From positions 1,054,001 to 1,118,000 of the forward strand of contig CP013997.1 in NCBI GenBank assembly GCA_001534745.1: a stretch of 64,000 nt of DNA. Direction: 5' to 3'. The notes below the pieces were generated by a model. That model did no database searches and was not told where the DNA came from. It saw only the letters and a list, made by a program, of their open reading frames with translations. Source of the DNA: Pseudomonas monteilii. Its GTDB lineage: Bacteria; Pseudomonadota; Gammaproteobacteria; Pseudomonadales; Pseudomonadaceae. The translations under genes and the position numbers were made by a program. Shown here one piece after another: positions 55,807 to 64,000 of this stretch (positions are counted from its first letter, which is position 1; each line of letters starts with the position of its first letter).

Positions 55807-58170
55807 ATGAAACGTCTGCTGCTAACTGCGGTGCTTTCCGCATTGATGATCGCTGAAGTTCACGCCGAGTCCTTCACCATCTCCGATATTCGTGTCAATG
55901 GTCTGCAGCGGGTGTCCGCCGGCAGCGTGTTCGGCGCCTTGCCCCTGAACGTGGGCGACCAGGCCGACGATCGGCGCCTGGTGGACTCGACCCGTTCGCT
56001 GTTCCGGACCGGCTTCTTCCAGGACATCGAACTGAGCCGTGATGGCAACGTCCTGATCATCAACGTGGTCGAGCGCCCGTCGGTGGCGAGCATCGAGATC
56101 GAAGGCAACAAGGCCATCAGCACCGACGACCTGATGAAAGGGCTCAAGCAGTCCGGTCTGGCCGAAGGCGAGATCTTCCAGCGCGCCACGCTCGAAGGCG
56201 TGCGCAACGAGCTGCAGCGCCAGTACGTGGCCCAGGGCCGCTACTCGGCCGAGGTCAATGCCGAGGTCGTGCCCGAGCCTCGCAACCGCGTCGGTCTGAA
56301 GATCAAGATCAACGAAGGCGAAGTCGCGGCCATCCAGCACATCAACGTGGTCGGCAACACCGTGTTCGACGACGACGAGCTGAGCAGCCTGTTCGAGCTG
56401 AAGACCACCAACTGGCTGTCGTTCATCCGCAACGACGACAAGTACGCCCGCGAAAAGCTCTCCGGTGACCTGGAGCGCCTGCGTTCCTACTACCTGGACC
56501 GCGGCTACATCAACATGGACATCGCCTCCACCCAGGTGTCCATTACGCCGGACAAGAAGCACGTCTACATCACCGTCAACATCAACGAAGGCGAGAAGTA
56601 CAGCGTTCGTGACGTGAAGCTTTCGGGCGACCTCAAACTGCCCGAGGACCAGGTCAAGTCGCTGCTGCTGGTGCAGCCGGGCCAGGTGTTCTCGCGCAAG
56701 GTGATGACCAGCACGTCCGAGCTGATCACCCGCCGCCTGGGCAACGAAGGCTACACCTTCGCCAACGTCAACGGCGTGCCGCAACCGAACGACCAGGACC
56801 ACACCGTCGACATCACCTTCGTGGTGGATCCGGGCAAGCGGGCCTACGTCAATCGCATCAACTTCCGCGGCAACACCAAGACCGACGACGTGGTCCTGCG
56901 CCGCGAGATGCGTCAGATGGAAGGCGGCTGGGCCTCGACCTACCTGATCGACCAGTCCAAGACCCGTCTGGAGCGCCTGGGCTACTTCAAGGAAGCCAAC
57001 GTCGAGACGCCGCCGGTGCCGGGCACCGACGACCAGGTCGACGTGAACTACAGCGTCGAGGAGCAGGCCTCCGGTTCGATCACCGCCAGCGTCGGCTTCG
57101 CCCAGAGCGCCGGCCTGATCCTAGGGGGTTCGATCAGCCAGAGCAACTTCCTCGGCACCGGCAACAAGGTGTCCATCGGCTTGAACCGCAGCGAATACCA
57201 GACCCGGTACAACTTCGGCTTCGTCGACCCCTACTGGACCGCCGACGGCGTGAGCCTGGGCTACAACGCCTTCTACCGCAGCACCGACTACGACGACCTC
57301 GACGTCGACGTGGCGAGCTATGCGGTGGACAGCCTGGGCATGGGCGTCAACATCGGCTACCCGATCAGCGAGACCTCGCGCCTGACCTACGGGTTGAGCG
57401 TGCAGCAGGACGAGATCAAGACCGGCAAGTACACCGTCGATGAGATCTTCGACTTCCTCGACAAGGAAGGTAAGGACTTCACCAACTTCAAGGCGTCGGT
57501 CGGCTGGTCGGAATCGACCCTGAACAAGGGTGTGCTGGCAACGCGGGGTCACTCCCAGAGCCTGACCCTGGAAACCACCATTCCCGGCAGCGACCTGTCG
57601 TTCTACAAGCTCGACTACCGTGGCCAGGTGTTCAAGCCGATCACCAACAACTATACCCTGCGTCTGCACACCGAGCTGGGGTATGGTGATGGTTATGGAT
57701 CGACCTCGGGGCTGCCGTTCTATGAAAACTACTATGCCGGTGGTTTCAACTCGGTGCGTGGTTTCAAGGACAACACGCTTGGGCCGCGTAGTACGCCAAG
57801 TAGAGGCGAGGGTAATCCTGGTGGTAAGCCTGGAACCATTGCTGACCCTGATCAGGACCGCCTGGCCTTCGGCGGCAACGTCCTCATCCAAGGCGGCGCC
57901 GAACTGCTCTTCCCGCTGCCCTTCGTCAAGGACCAGCGCTCGCTGCGCACGTCGGTCTTCTGGGACGTGGGTAACGTGTTCGACACCAACTGCAGCTCCT
58001 CGCGCAACTGCCCGAGCGTCGGGTTCGGCGACATGGCCAGTTCGGTCGGCCTGGGCGTGACCTGGATCACCGCCCTCGGCCCGCTGAGCTTCAGCCTGGC
58101 GATGCCGATCAAGAAGCCGGACGATGCCGAAACCCAAGTGTTCCAATTCTCCCTGGGCCAGACCTTCTAA
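55807..58170 (+). CDS. bamA: Outer-membrane protein assembly factor BamA
   Basis: Essential core of the BAM complex inserting beta-barrel proteins. The 787 residues comprise a signal peptide (cleavage after VHA), five POTRA domains (about 23-425) and a 16-strand barrel with the conserved loop-6 VRGF motif in NSVRGFKDNTLGP. The C-terminal signature ends VFQFSLGQTF. The bases around 57650-57850, encoding the loop-6 region, use T/A-ending codons unlike the rest of the gene. skp and the lpx genes follow, as is usual. Confidence 0.97.
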   Translation: MKRLLLTAVLSALMIAEVHAESFTISDIRVNGLQRVSAGSVFGALPLNVGDQADDRRLVDSTRSLFRTGFFQDIELSRDGNVLIINVVERPSVASIEIEGNKAISTDDLMKGLKQSGLAEGEIFQRATLEGVRNELQRQYVAQGRYSAEVNAEVVPEPRNRVGLKIKINEGEVAAIQHINVVGNTVFDDDELSSLFELKTTNWLSFIRNDDKYAREKLSGDLERLRSYYLDRGYINMDIASTQVSITPDKKHVYITVNINEGEKYSVRDVKLSGDLKLPEDQVKSLLLVQPGQVFSRKVMTSTSELITRRLGNEGYTFANVNGVPQPNDQDHTVDITFVVDPGKRAYVNRINFRGNTKTDDVVLRREMRQMEGGWASTYLIDQSKTRLERLGYFKEANVETPPVPGTDDQVDVNYSVEEQASGSITASVGFAQSAGLILGGSISQSNFLGTGNKVSIGLNRSEYQTRYNFGFVDPYWTADGVSLGYNAFYRSTDYDDLDVDVASYAVDSLGMGVNIGYPISETSRLTYGLSVQQDEIKTGKYTVDEIFDFLDKEGKDFTNFKASVGWSESTLNKGVLATRGHSQSLTLETTIPGSDLSFYKLDYRGQVFKPITNNYTLRLHTELGYGDGYGSTSGLPFYENYYAGGFNSVRGFKDNTLGPRSTPSRGEGNPGGKPGTIADPDQDRLAFGGNVLIQGGAELLFPLPFVKDQRSLRTSVFWDVGNVFDTNCSSSRNCPSVGFGDMASSVGLGVTWITALGPLSFSLAMPIKKPDDAETQVFQFSLGQTF

Positions 58171-58215
58171 GGTCTGACCCGAGCTCAACGACAACGGATC
58201 TTGCAGGAGTACACC

Positions 58216-58719
58216 GTGCGCAACCTGTTCAAACTGGCCATCGTGGCCGCGGCGCTGGTCGCCACCCCGGCCTTCGCCGAAATGAAAGTCGCCGTGCTGA
58301 ACTATCAGATGGCCCTGCTCGAATCCGATGCCGCCAAGAAGTACGCGGTCGATGCCGAGAAGAAGTTCGGCCCGCAACTGACCAAGCTCAAGAGCCTGGA
58401 AAGCAGCGCCAAGGGCATCCAGGACCGCATCATCAAGGGCGGCGACAAGATGCCGCAGCCTGAGCGTGAGCGCCTGGAACTCGAATTCAAGCAGAAGGCC
58501 CGCGACTTCCAGTTCCAGTCCAAGGAGCTGAACGAAGCCAAGGCCGTCGCCGACCGTGACATGCTCAAGCAGCTCAAGCCCAAGCTCGACGGCGCGGTCG
58601 AGGAAGTGATCAAGAAGGGCGGTTTCGACCTGGTGCTCGAGCGCGGCGCGGTCATCGATGTCAAACCTCAGTACGACATCACCCGCCAAGTCATCGAGCG
58701 CATGAACCAAGCCCGTTGA
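58216..58719 (+). CDS. skp: Periplasmic chaperone Skp (OmpH)
   Basis: Trimeric chaperone that carries unfolded outer-membrane proteins to BAM. The GTG at 58216 has AGGAG six bases upstream and gives 167 residues with a clean signal peptide ([17 protein letters not shown]). The mature part is a long basic coiled coil ([20 protein letters not shown]). A TTG five codons earlier is rejected because it precedes the ribosome-binding site. It lies 45 bases after bamA and two bases before lpxD. Confidence 0.95.
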   Translation: MRNLFKLAIVAAALVATPAFAEMKVAVLNYQMALLESDAAKKYAVDAEKKFGPQLTKLKSLESSAKGIQDRIIKGGDKMPQPERERLELEFKQKARDFQFQSKELNEAKAVADRDMLKQLKPKLDGAVEEVIKKGGFDLVLERGAVIDVKPQYDITRQVIERMNQAR

Positions 58720-58721
58720 AC

Positions 58722-59777
58722 ATGAGCGCGACCATCACACTCGGCCAGCTGGCCGAGACCCTCGGCGCCACCTTGCAGGGCGCCGAGTCCGTATCGATCA
58801 CCGGACTGGCCACCTTGCAGGAGGCCGGCCCCGGTGAATTGAGCTTTCTCGCCAACCCGCAGTACCGCAAGTACCTGGAAGGGTGCACGGCGGCTGCGGT
58901 GTTGCTCAAGGCGGCCGATGCCGAAGGGTTCCAGGGCAATGCGTTGATCGTCGCCGATCCGTACCTGGCCTATGCGCGCATTTCGCACCTGTTCGACCCC
59001 AAGCCCAAGGCGGCAGTGGGGATCCACCCGAGCGCCGTGGTGGCCGATGACGCCCAGGTGGACGCCACGGCCAGCATCGGTCCGTTCGTGGTGATCGAGT
59101 CGGGGGCCCGGATCGGCCCGGCGGTGACCATCGGTGCGCACTGCGTGATCGGCGCCCGTTGCGTGATCGGCGAAGGCGGCTGGCTGGCACCGCGGGTCAC
59201 GCTGTACCACGATGTGACCATCGGCAAGCGGGTGGTGATCCAGTCCGGCGCCGTGCTCGGCGGTGAAGGCTTCGGCTTCGCCAACGAGAAGGGTGTGTGG
59301 CGCAAGATCGCCCAGATCGGCGGCGTCCGGCTCGGTGACGACGTGGAAGTGGGCGTCAATACCGCCGTCGACCGCGGCGCGCTGTCCGACACCGTGATCG
59401 GTGACGGGGTCAAGCTCGACAACCAGATCCAGATCGCCCACAACGTCCAGGTCGGCGACCACACGGCCATGGCCGCCTGCGTCGGCATCTCGGGCAGCAC
59501 CCGGATCGGCAAGCACTGCACCATCGCCGGCGGCGTGGGCATGGTCGGTCATATCGACGTCTGCGACAACGTGTTCGTCTCCGGCATGACCATGGTGACC
59601 CGTTCGATCACCGAGCCTGGGGCCTATTCGTCGGGTACCGCCATGCAGCCTCTGGCCGATTGGCGCAAGAGCGCCGCGCGCATTCGTCAGCTCGACGACA
59701 TGTCCAAGCGTCTCGCGCAGCTGGAAAAACGCGTCGTCGCCGTGACCTCGGACGGACAGCCACCATCAGAAGGCTGA
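58722..59777 (+). CDS. lpxD: UDP-3-O-(3-hydroxyacyl)glucosamine N-acyltransferase
   Basis: Third step of lipid A synthesis. The 351-residue protein has an N-terminal uridine-binding domain ([27 protein letters not shown]), a left-handed beta-helix of hexapeptide repeats, the catalytic His in [20 protein letters not shown], and a C-terminal helix. The ATG at 58722 is used; a TTG two codons earlier is less likely. Two bases separate it from skp. Confidence 0.97.
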   Translation: MSATITLGQLAETLGATLQGAESVSITGLATLQEAGPGELSFLANPQYRKYLEGCTAAAVLLKAADAEGFQGNALIVADPYLAYARISHLFDPKPKAAVGIHPSAVVADDAQVDATASIGPFVVIESGARIGPAVTIGAHCVIGARCVIGEGGWLAPRVTLYHDVTIGKRVVIQSGAVLGGEGFGFANEKGVWRKIAQIGGVRLGDDVEVGVNTAVDRGALSDTVIGDGVKLDNQIQIAHNVQVGDHTAMAACVGISGSTRIGKHCTIAGGVGMVGHIDVCDNVFVSGMTMVTRSITEPGAYSSGTAMQPLADWRKSAARIRQLDDMSKRLAQLEKRVVAVTSDGQPPSEG

Positions 59778-59891
59778 TAACATTTTCCGAGCAAGCGTGA
59801 ACCGTGGCTCGCTGGCTCCTCTCTGGCATTGCATGAGGAGCGTGTGGTCAGCACCTGCGCTCCTTATTATTACTACAGGCTTCCCCCCGAA

Positions 59892-60332
59892 ATGATGGAC
59901 ATCAACGAGATTCGCGAATACTTGCCTCACCGCTACCCGTTCCTGCTGGTGGACCGTGTGACGGAGCTGGATTTCGAGGCCCAGAGCATTCGTGCCTACA
60001 AGAATGTCAGCATCAACGAGCCCTTCTTCAACGGCCACTTCCCGGCGCACCCGATCATGCCGGGCGTGCTGATCATCGAGGCGATGGCCCAGGCGGCCGG
60101 CATCCTCGGGTTCAAGATGCTCGACGCCAAGCCGGCCGACGGCACGCTCTATTATTTCGTGGGCTCCGACAACCTGCGCTTCCGCCAGCCCGTGCTGCCG
60201 GGCGATCAACTGATCCTCGAGGCGAAGTTCCTCAGCCGCAAGCGTCAGATCTGGAAGTTCGAGTGCCAGGCCACGGTCGATGGCAAGCCGGTGTGCTCGG
60301 CCCAGATCATCTGCGCGGAACGCGCACTGTGA
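59892..60332 (+). CDS. fabZ: 3-hydroxyacyl-[acyl-carrier-protein] dehydratase FabZ
   Basis: Dehydrates 3-hydroxyacyl-ACP in fatty acid elongation, competing with LpxA/LpxD for the same acyl-ACP pool. The hot-dog protein of 146 residues begins [20 protein letters not shown] and has the catalytic His in [20 protein letters not shown] with Glu on the following helix. The start is placed at 59892 to match the family length; the frame is open 21 codons further upstream with an atypical Tyr run. It overlaps lpxA by four bases. Confidence 0.96.
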   Translation: MMDINEIREYLPHRYPFLLVDRVTELDFEAQSIRAYKNVSINEPFFNGHFPAHPIMPGVLIIEAMAQAAGILGFKMLDAKPADGTLYYFVGSDNLRFRQPVLPGDQLILEAKFLSRKRQIWKFECQATVDGKPVCSAQIICAERAL

Positions 60333-61105
60333 GTTTGATCGATCCACGGGCAATCGTCGATCCTTCGGCCGTGTTGGCCGACGGTGTCGAGGTCGGACCC
60401 TGGTCGATCGTCGGGCCGGGTGTCGAGATCGGCGAGGGCAGCGTCATCGGTCCCCACGTGGTGCTCAAGGGCCCCACGGTGATCGGCAAGCACAACCGCA
60501 TCTACCAGTTCTCGTCCATCGGCGAGGATACCCCCGACCTGAAGTACAACGGTGAACCGACGCGTCTGGTGATCGGCGATCACAACGTGATCCGCGAAGG
60601 CGTCACCCTGCACCGCGGTACCGTGCAGGACCGGGGCGAAACCACCATTGGCGATCACAACCTGATCATGGCCTATGCCCACATCGGCCACGACAGCGTG
60701 ATCGGCAACCATTGCATCCTGGTCAACAACACCGCGCTGGCCGGGCATGTCCACGTCGGCGACTGGGCGATCCTCTCCGGTTACACCCTGGTGCACCAGC
60801 ATTGCCGCATCGGCGCTCACAGCTTCTCCGGCATGGGCACCGCCATCGGCAAGGACGTCCCTGCGTTCGTCACGGTGTTCGGCAGCCCGGCCGAGGCCCG
60901 CAGCATGAACTTCGAGGGCATGCGCCGGCGCGGGTTCGGCGAGGACGTGATCCACGCCCTGCGCCGTGCCTACAAGATCGTCTACCGTCAGGGCCTGGGG
61001 GTCGAAGAGGCGCTCAACGAGCTGGACCCGCTGGCGACCCAGTTCGCCGAAGTCGAACTGTTCCGCCAGTCCATCCTGACCTCCGCCCGCGGCATCACGC
61101 GCTGA
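60329..61105 (+). CDS. lpxA: UDP-N-acetylglucosamine O-acyltransferase
   Basis: First step of lipid A synthesis. The GTG start at 60329, overlapping the fabZ stop (GTGA), gives 258 residues with N-terminus [20 protein letters not shown]. Hexapeptide repeats form the beta-helix; the catalytic His is in [18 protein letters not shown], and the Gly that sets acyl length lies in the [18 protein letters not shown] region. It ends with the helical domain ([16 protein letters not shown]). One base separates it from lpxB. Confidence 0.97.
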   Translation: MSLIDPRAIVDPSAVLADGVEVGPWSIVGPGVEIGEGSVIGPHVVLKGPTVIGKHNRIYQFSSIGEDTPDLKYNGEPTRLVIGDHNVIREGVTLHRGTVQDRGETTIGDHNLIMAYAHIGHDSVIGNHCILVNNTALAGHVHVGDWAILSGYTLVHQHCRIGAHSFSGMGTAIGKDVPAFVTVFGSPAEARSMNFEGMRRRGFGEDVIHALRRAYKIVYRQGLGVEEALNELDPLATQFAEVELFRQSILTSARGITR

Positions 61106-61106
61106 C

Positions 61107-62234
61107 ATGGCCCAGCTCTGTGTTGCGTTGGTCGCGGGCGAAGCGAGCGGCGACATTCTCGGTTCCGGTCTGATGCGCGCGTTGAAGGCGCGCCACCCGG
61201 ACGTGCGCTTCATCGGCGTGGGTGGCCCGCTGATGGAGGCCGAAGGCCTGGTCTCGAGCTTTCCCATGGAGCGCCTGGCGGTCATGGGCCTGGTGGAAGT
61301 GCTCGGCCGTCTGCGCGAGCTGCTCAAGCGGCGCAAGGCGCTGGTCGCCGACCTCATTGCCCAGCGGCCGGACGTGTTCATCGGCATCGACGCGCCGGAC
61401 TTCAACCTCGACATCGAGCTCAAGCTGCGCCGCGCCGGGATCAAGACCGTACATTACGTCAGCCCGTCGGTCTGGGCCTGGCGGCAGAAGCGGGTGCTGA
61501 AGATCCGCGAAGGCTGCGACCTCATGCTCACGCTGCTGCCGTTCGAGGCACGCTTCTACGAAGAGCAGGGTGTACCGGTGCGCTTCGTCGGCCACCCGCT
61601 GGCCGACACCATCGCCCTGAGCGCCGACCGCGAAGCCGCACGCGCCGAACTCGGCCTGGGCGACGGCCCGGTGGTGGCCTTGATGCCAGGCAGCCGCGGC
61701 GGCGAAGTCGGTCGCCTCGGCGCGCTGTTCCTGGACACGGCACGCCTGCTGGTCGAGCGCGTGCCGAACCTGCGGTTCGCGGTGCCCTGCGCCAATGCCG
61801 CCCGCCGTGCCCAGCTCGAGCAGATGCTCGCCGGGCGTGAGCTGCCGGTGACGCTGCTCGATGGCCGTTCGCACCAGGCGCTGGCCGCCTGCGACGCGGT
61901 GCTGATCGCTTCGGGCACGGCCACGCTCGAGGCCCTGCTGTACAAGCGTCCCATGGTGGTGGCCTACCGGTTGTCGCCGGTGACGTTCTGGATCCTCAAG
62001 CGGATGGTCAAGAGCCCCTACGTGTCGCTGCCCAACCTGCTGGCCCAGCGCATGCTGGTGCCGGAACTGTTGCAGGACGCCGCCACCGAGCAGGCGCTGG
62101 CCCAGGCGTTGCTGCCCTTGCTGGCCGATGGCCGTGGGCAGACCGAACACTTCGAACAGATCCACCACAGCCTGCGCCGCGACGCCTCCAATCAGGCGGC
62201 CGACGCGGTCCTGGCCCTGGTCGAGGAGCGCTAG
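61107..62234 (+). CDS. lpxB: Lipid-A-disaccharide synthase
   Basis: GT19 enzyme that joins UDP-diacylglucosamine and lipid X. The 375-residue protein shows the N-terminal [51 protein letters not shown] and the nucleotide-site [20 protein letters not shown]. It lies one base after lpxA and directly abuts rnhB (its TAG is followed at once by the rnhB ATG). Confidence 0.97.
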   Translation: MAQLCVALVAGEASGDILGSGLMRALKARHPDVRFIGVGGPLMEAEGLVSSFPMERLAVMGLVEVLGRLRELLKRRKALVADLIAQRPDVFIGIDAPDFNLDIELKLRRAGIKTVHYVSPSVWAWRQKRVLKIREGCDLMLTLLPFEARFYEEQGVPVRFVGHPLADTIALSADREAARAELGLGDGPVVALMPGSRGGEVGRLGALFLDTARLLVERVPNLRFAVPCANAARRAQLEQMLAGRELPVTLLDGRSHQALAACDAVLIASGTATLEALLYKRPMVVAYRLSPVTFWILKRMVKSPYVSLPNLLAQRMLVPELLQDAATEQALAQALLPLLADGRGQTEHFEQIHHSLRRDASNQAADAVLALVEER

Positions 62235-62858
62235 ATGCAATTGGGACTGGATTTCACCCTGGTCGAGGAACTGGTCGCCGGGGTCGATGAAGTCGGCCGC
62301 GGCCCCCTGTGCGGCGCCGTGGTCACCGCGGCGGTGATTCTCGACCCGTCGCGTCCGATCGCCGGGCTGAACGACTCGAAGAAGCTCACCGAGGCCAAGC
62401 GCGAGCGGCTGTTCGACGAGATCTGCGAAAAAGCCCTGAGCTTCTGCATCGCCCGGGCCGAGGTCGAGGAGATCGACCGCCTGAACATCCTGCAGGCCAC
62501 GATGCTGGCCATGCAGCGCGCGGTGGAGGGGCTGCACCTGACCCCACGCCTGGCACTGATCGACGGCAACCGCTGCCCGGTCCTGGCGGTGCCGTCGGCA
62601 CCGGTGATCCAGGGTGATGCCAAGGTCCCGGCGATCGCTGCCGCGTCCATCCTGGCCAAGGTCAGCCGTGACCGCGAGATGAGCGCCTTCGAACTGATCT
62701 ATCCGGGCTATGGCATCGGTGGCCACAAGGGCTACCCGACGCCGGTGCACTTGGAAGCCCTGGCCCGCCTGGGGCCGACCCCGATCCATCGGCGTTCGTT
62801 CGCGCCGGTGCGCGCCGCCTGGGACGCGCACGGCGCGCTGGCCGGTTCATTGCTCTGA
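62235..62858 (+). CDS. rnhB: Ribonuclease HII
   Basis: Removes RNA from RNA-DNA hybrids and single ribonucleotides from DNA. The 207-residue protein has the Asp-Glu pair in [20 protein letters not shown], the third acidic residue in [10 protein letters not shown], and the [19 protein letters not shown] motif. The ATG follows the lpxB stop without a gap. Confidence 0.96.
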   Translation: MQLGLDFTLVEELVAGVDEVGRGPLCGAVVTAAVILDPSRPIAGLNDSKKLTEAKRERLFDEICEKALSFCIARAEVEEIDRLNILQATMLAMQRAVEGLHLTPRLALIDGNRCPVLAVPSAPVIQGDAKVPAIAAASILAKVSRDREMSAFELIYPGYGIGGHKGYPTPVHLEALARLGPTPIHRRSFAPVRAAWDAHGALAGSLL

Positions 62859-62976
62859 ACCCTGCGTGCACGCGGTCGTCGGGCTGCGTCGATCGATCCC
62901 TCCGTGCGCCGGGCCAAGGACGTGGCCTTACGGTACAATCGCGCCTCTGTCGTTGCGCCCAGCCATAGGAACATCC

Positions 62977-64000
62977 ATGTCGGTCTCCTTCGTTCATCTT
63001 CGTGTGCATTCCGAATACTCGCTGGTCGATGGCCTGGTGCGGATCAAACCGCTGGCCAAGGTCCTCGCCGGGATGAACATGCCGGCGGTGGCCATCACCG
63101 ACCAGAGCAACATGTGCTCGCTGGTGAAGTTCTACAAGAGCGCCATGGGCGCAGGGATCAAGCCGATCTGCGGGGCAGACCTGTGGCTGGCCGGTGCCGA
63201 GGCCGATGCGCCGGTATCGCGCATCTGCTTCCTGGCGATGGACGCCCAGGGCTACCGCAACCTTACCGAGCTGATCTCCCGCGGCTGGATGGAAGGCCAG
63301 CGCAACGGCCTGGTGATCATCCAGCGCGAGTGGATCGCCGAGGCCTGCGAAGGCCTGATCGGGTTGTCTGCCGCGCGGGAAGGGGACATCGGCATGGCCT
63401 TGCTCAATGGCCATGCCGAGGAGGCCGAGCGCCTGCTGCGCGACTGGATGCAGAAGCTGCCAGGCCGGTTCTACGTCGAGGTGCAGCGCACCGGCCGTCC
63501 GGGTGACGAAGAGCACCTGCATGCCGCCGTGGCCCTGGCCGACCGGGTCGGCGCCCCGCTGGTGGCGACCAATGACGTGCGCTTCATCAAGCAGACCGAT
63601 TTCGATGCCCATGAAACCCGCGTCTGCATCGGCGAAGGCTGGACCCTGGACGATCCGCGTCGGCCGCGCCTATACAGCGACCAGCAGTACCTCAAGAGCC
63701 CGGAAGAAATGGCCGAGCTGTTCAGCGACCTGCCCGAGGCGCTGGCCAACACGGTGGAGATCGCCAAGCGCTGCAACATCCAGGTGCAGTTGGGCAAGCA
63801 CTTCCTGCCCGACTTCCCCACGCCCAACGGCATGGGCATCGACGATTACCTGCGGCACGTCTCGCACGAGGGGCTGGAAGAACGTCTGGCGGTGATCCTG
63901 CCCAAGGACAGCACCCCGGACTACGAAGAGCGCCGTCAGGTCTACCTGGACCGCCTGAAGTTCGAGCTGGATATCATCATCCAGATGGGCTTCCCCGGCT
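62977..64000 (+). CDS. dnaE: DNA polymerase III alpha subunit (3' truncated by window edge)
   Basis: Catalytic subunit of the replicative polymerase. Only the first 341 codons are visible: the PHP domain starting SVSFVHLRVHSEYSLVDGLV with VAITDQSNMCSLVKFYKSAM and LVATNDVRFIKQTDFDAHE. The frame is open to the last base. The PHP metal-binding His pattern is partly degraded (e.g. NMCSLV), as in other proteobacterial DnaE. The ATG at 62977 follows rnhB by 118 bases that contain a possible -10 (TACAAT). Confidence 0.96.
   Translation, partial: MSVSFVHLRVHSEYSLVDGLVRIKPLAKVLAGMNMPAVAITDQSNMCSLVKFYKSAMGAGIKPICGADLWLAGAEADAPVSRICFLAMDAQGYRNLTELISRGWMEGQRNGLVIIQREWIAEACEGLIGLSAAREGDIGMALLNGHAEEAERLLRDWMQKLPGRFYVEVQRTGRPGDEEHLHAAVALADRVGAPLVATNDVRFIKQTDFDAHETRVCIGEGWTLDDPRRPRLYSDQQYLKSPEEMAELFSDLPEALANTVEIAKRCNIQVQLGKHFLPDFPTPNGMGIDDYLRHVSHEGLEERLAVILPKDSTPDYEERRQVYLDRLKFELDIIIQMGFPG

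Noticed and set aside
59829..59891. Longer FabZ N-terminus with a run of four Tyr
   Set aside because: Family length and the [17 protein letters not shown] start fit 59892; the extension is not typical of FabZ.

Overview
The window is chromosomal DNA of a Pseudomonas, most likely of the P. putida group. The evidence is high GC with strongly C/G-ending codons, an intact Wsp surface-sensing operon next to prfB-lysS, P. putida-style REP sequences between operons, and the conserved order map-rpsB-tsf-pyrH-frr-uppS-cdsA-dxr-rseP-bamA-skp-lpxD-fabZ-lpxA-lpxB-rnhB-dnaE. The species assignment is inference from gene content. Both ends cut a gene: wspA lacks its N-terminus and dnaE its C-terminus.

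1-8.2 kb: the Wsp chemosensory operon (wspA-wspF, wspR), all on +, with 4-base overlaps between successive genes up to wspF. Receptor, couplers, methyltransferase, hybrid kinase and methylesterase together set phosphorylation of the diguanylate cyclase WspR, and so cyclic-di-GMP and attachment. 8.2-11.3 kb: a duplicated REP doublet, then prfB with its programmed +1 frameshift, then lysS. 11.7-14.5 kb: a compact + strand block of a lipoprotein, a DUF1704/QEGLA protein carrying an HExxxH motif, and a lipid-anchored alpha/beta hydrolase. 14.9-16.8 kb: - strand envelope genes (OmpA-type lipoprotein, DUF4398 lipoprotein, small conserved protein). 16.9-24.7 kb: ppc, adk, tsaB, a three-gene unit (94-aa protein, DUF72, extensin-like), a - strand protein of unknown function, and rsmJ.

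24.7-31.4 kb is the most accessory-looking part: an orphan Rhs-core protein with a low-GC C-terminal tip, a DUF4197 protein, two YscW/YbaY-like proteins (one ending in four 9-residue repeats), then plsB, a cold-shock-domain gene and a small conserved gene. 31.4-40.4 kb: rlmA-dapE, an NdvB-like GH17/GT2 glucan synthase, tcdA, csdE-csdA, dapD and a YffB/ArsC-family protein. 40.4-43.2 kb: a 383-base stretch without a gene, a CPA1 Na+/H+ antiporter, and an astacin-like metalloprotease with no signal peptide. 43.3-48.0 kb: a - strand operon map-glnD-dapC. Lysine/diaminopimelate synthesis is therefore represented three times (dapE, dapD, dapC) at separate sites.

48.1-64 kb: divergent from map, the + strand translation, isoprenoid and envelope superoperon: S2 and EF-Ts; UMP kinase and ribosome recycling factor; UppS, CdsA and Dxr for isoprenoid and phospholipid precursors; RseP and BamA-Skp for outer-membrane proteins; LpxD-FabZ-LpxA-LpxB for lipid A; RNase HII and the replicative polymerase. 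No tRNA, rRNA, CRISPR array, transposase, integrase or phage gene was recognised. The main points of interest are the DUF1704 metallopeptidase-like protein and its neighbours, the orphan Rhs tip, the DGIHGGN repeat protein, the cytoplasmic astacin-like protease, a 16-bp palindrome over a possible promoter, and an odd-codon patch in bamA.
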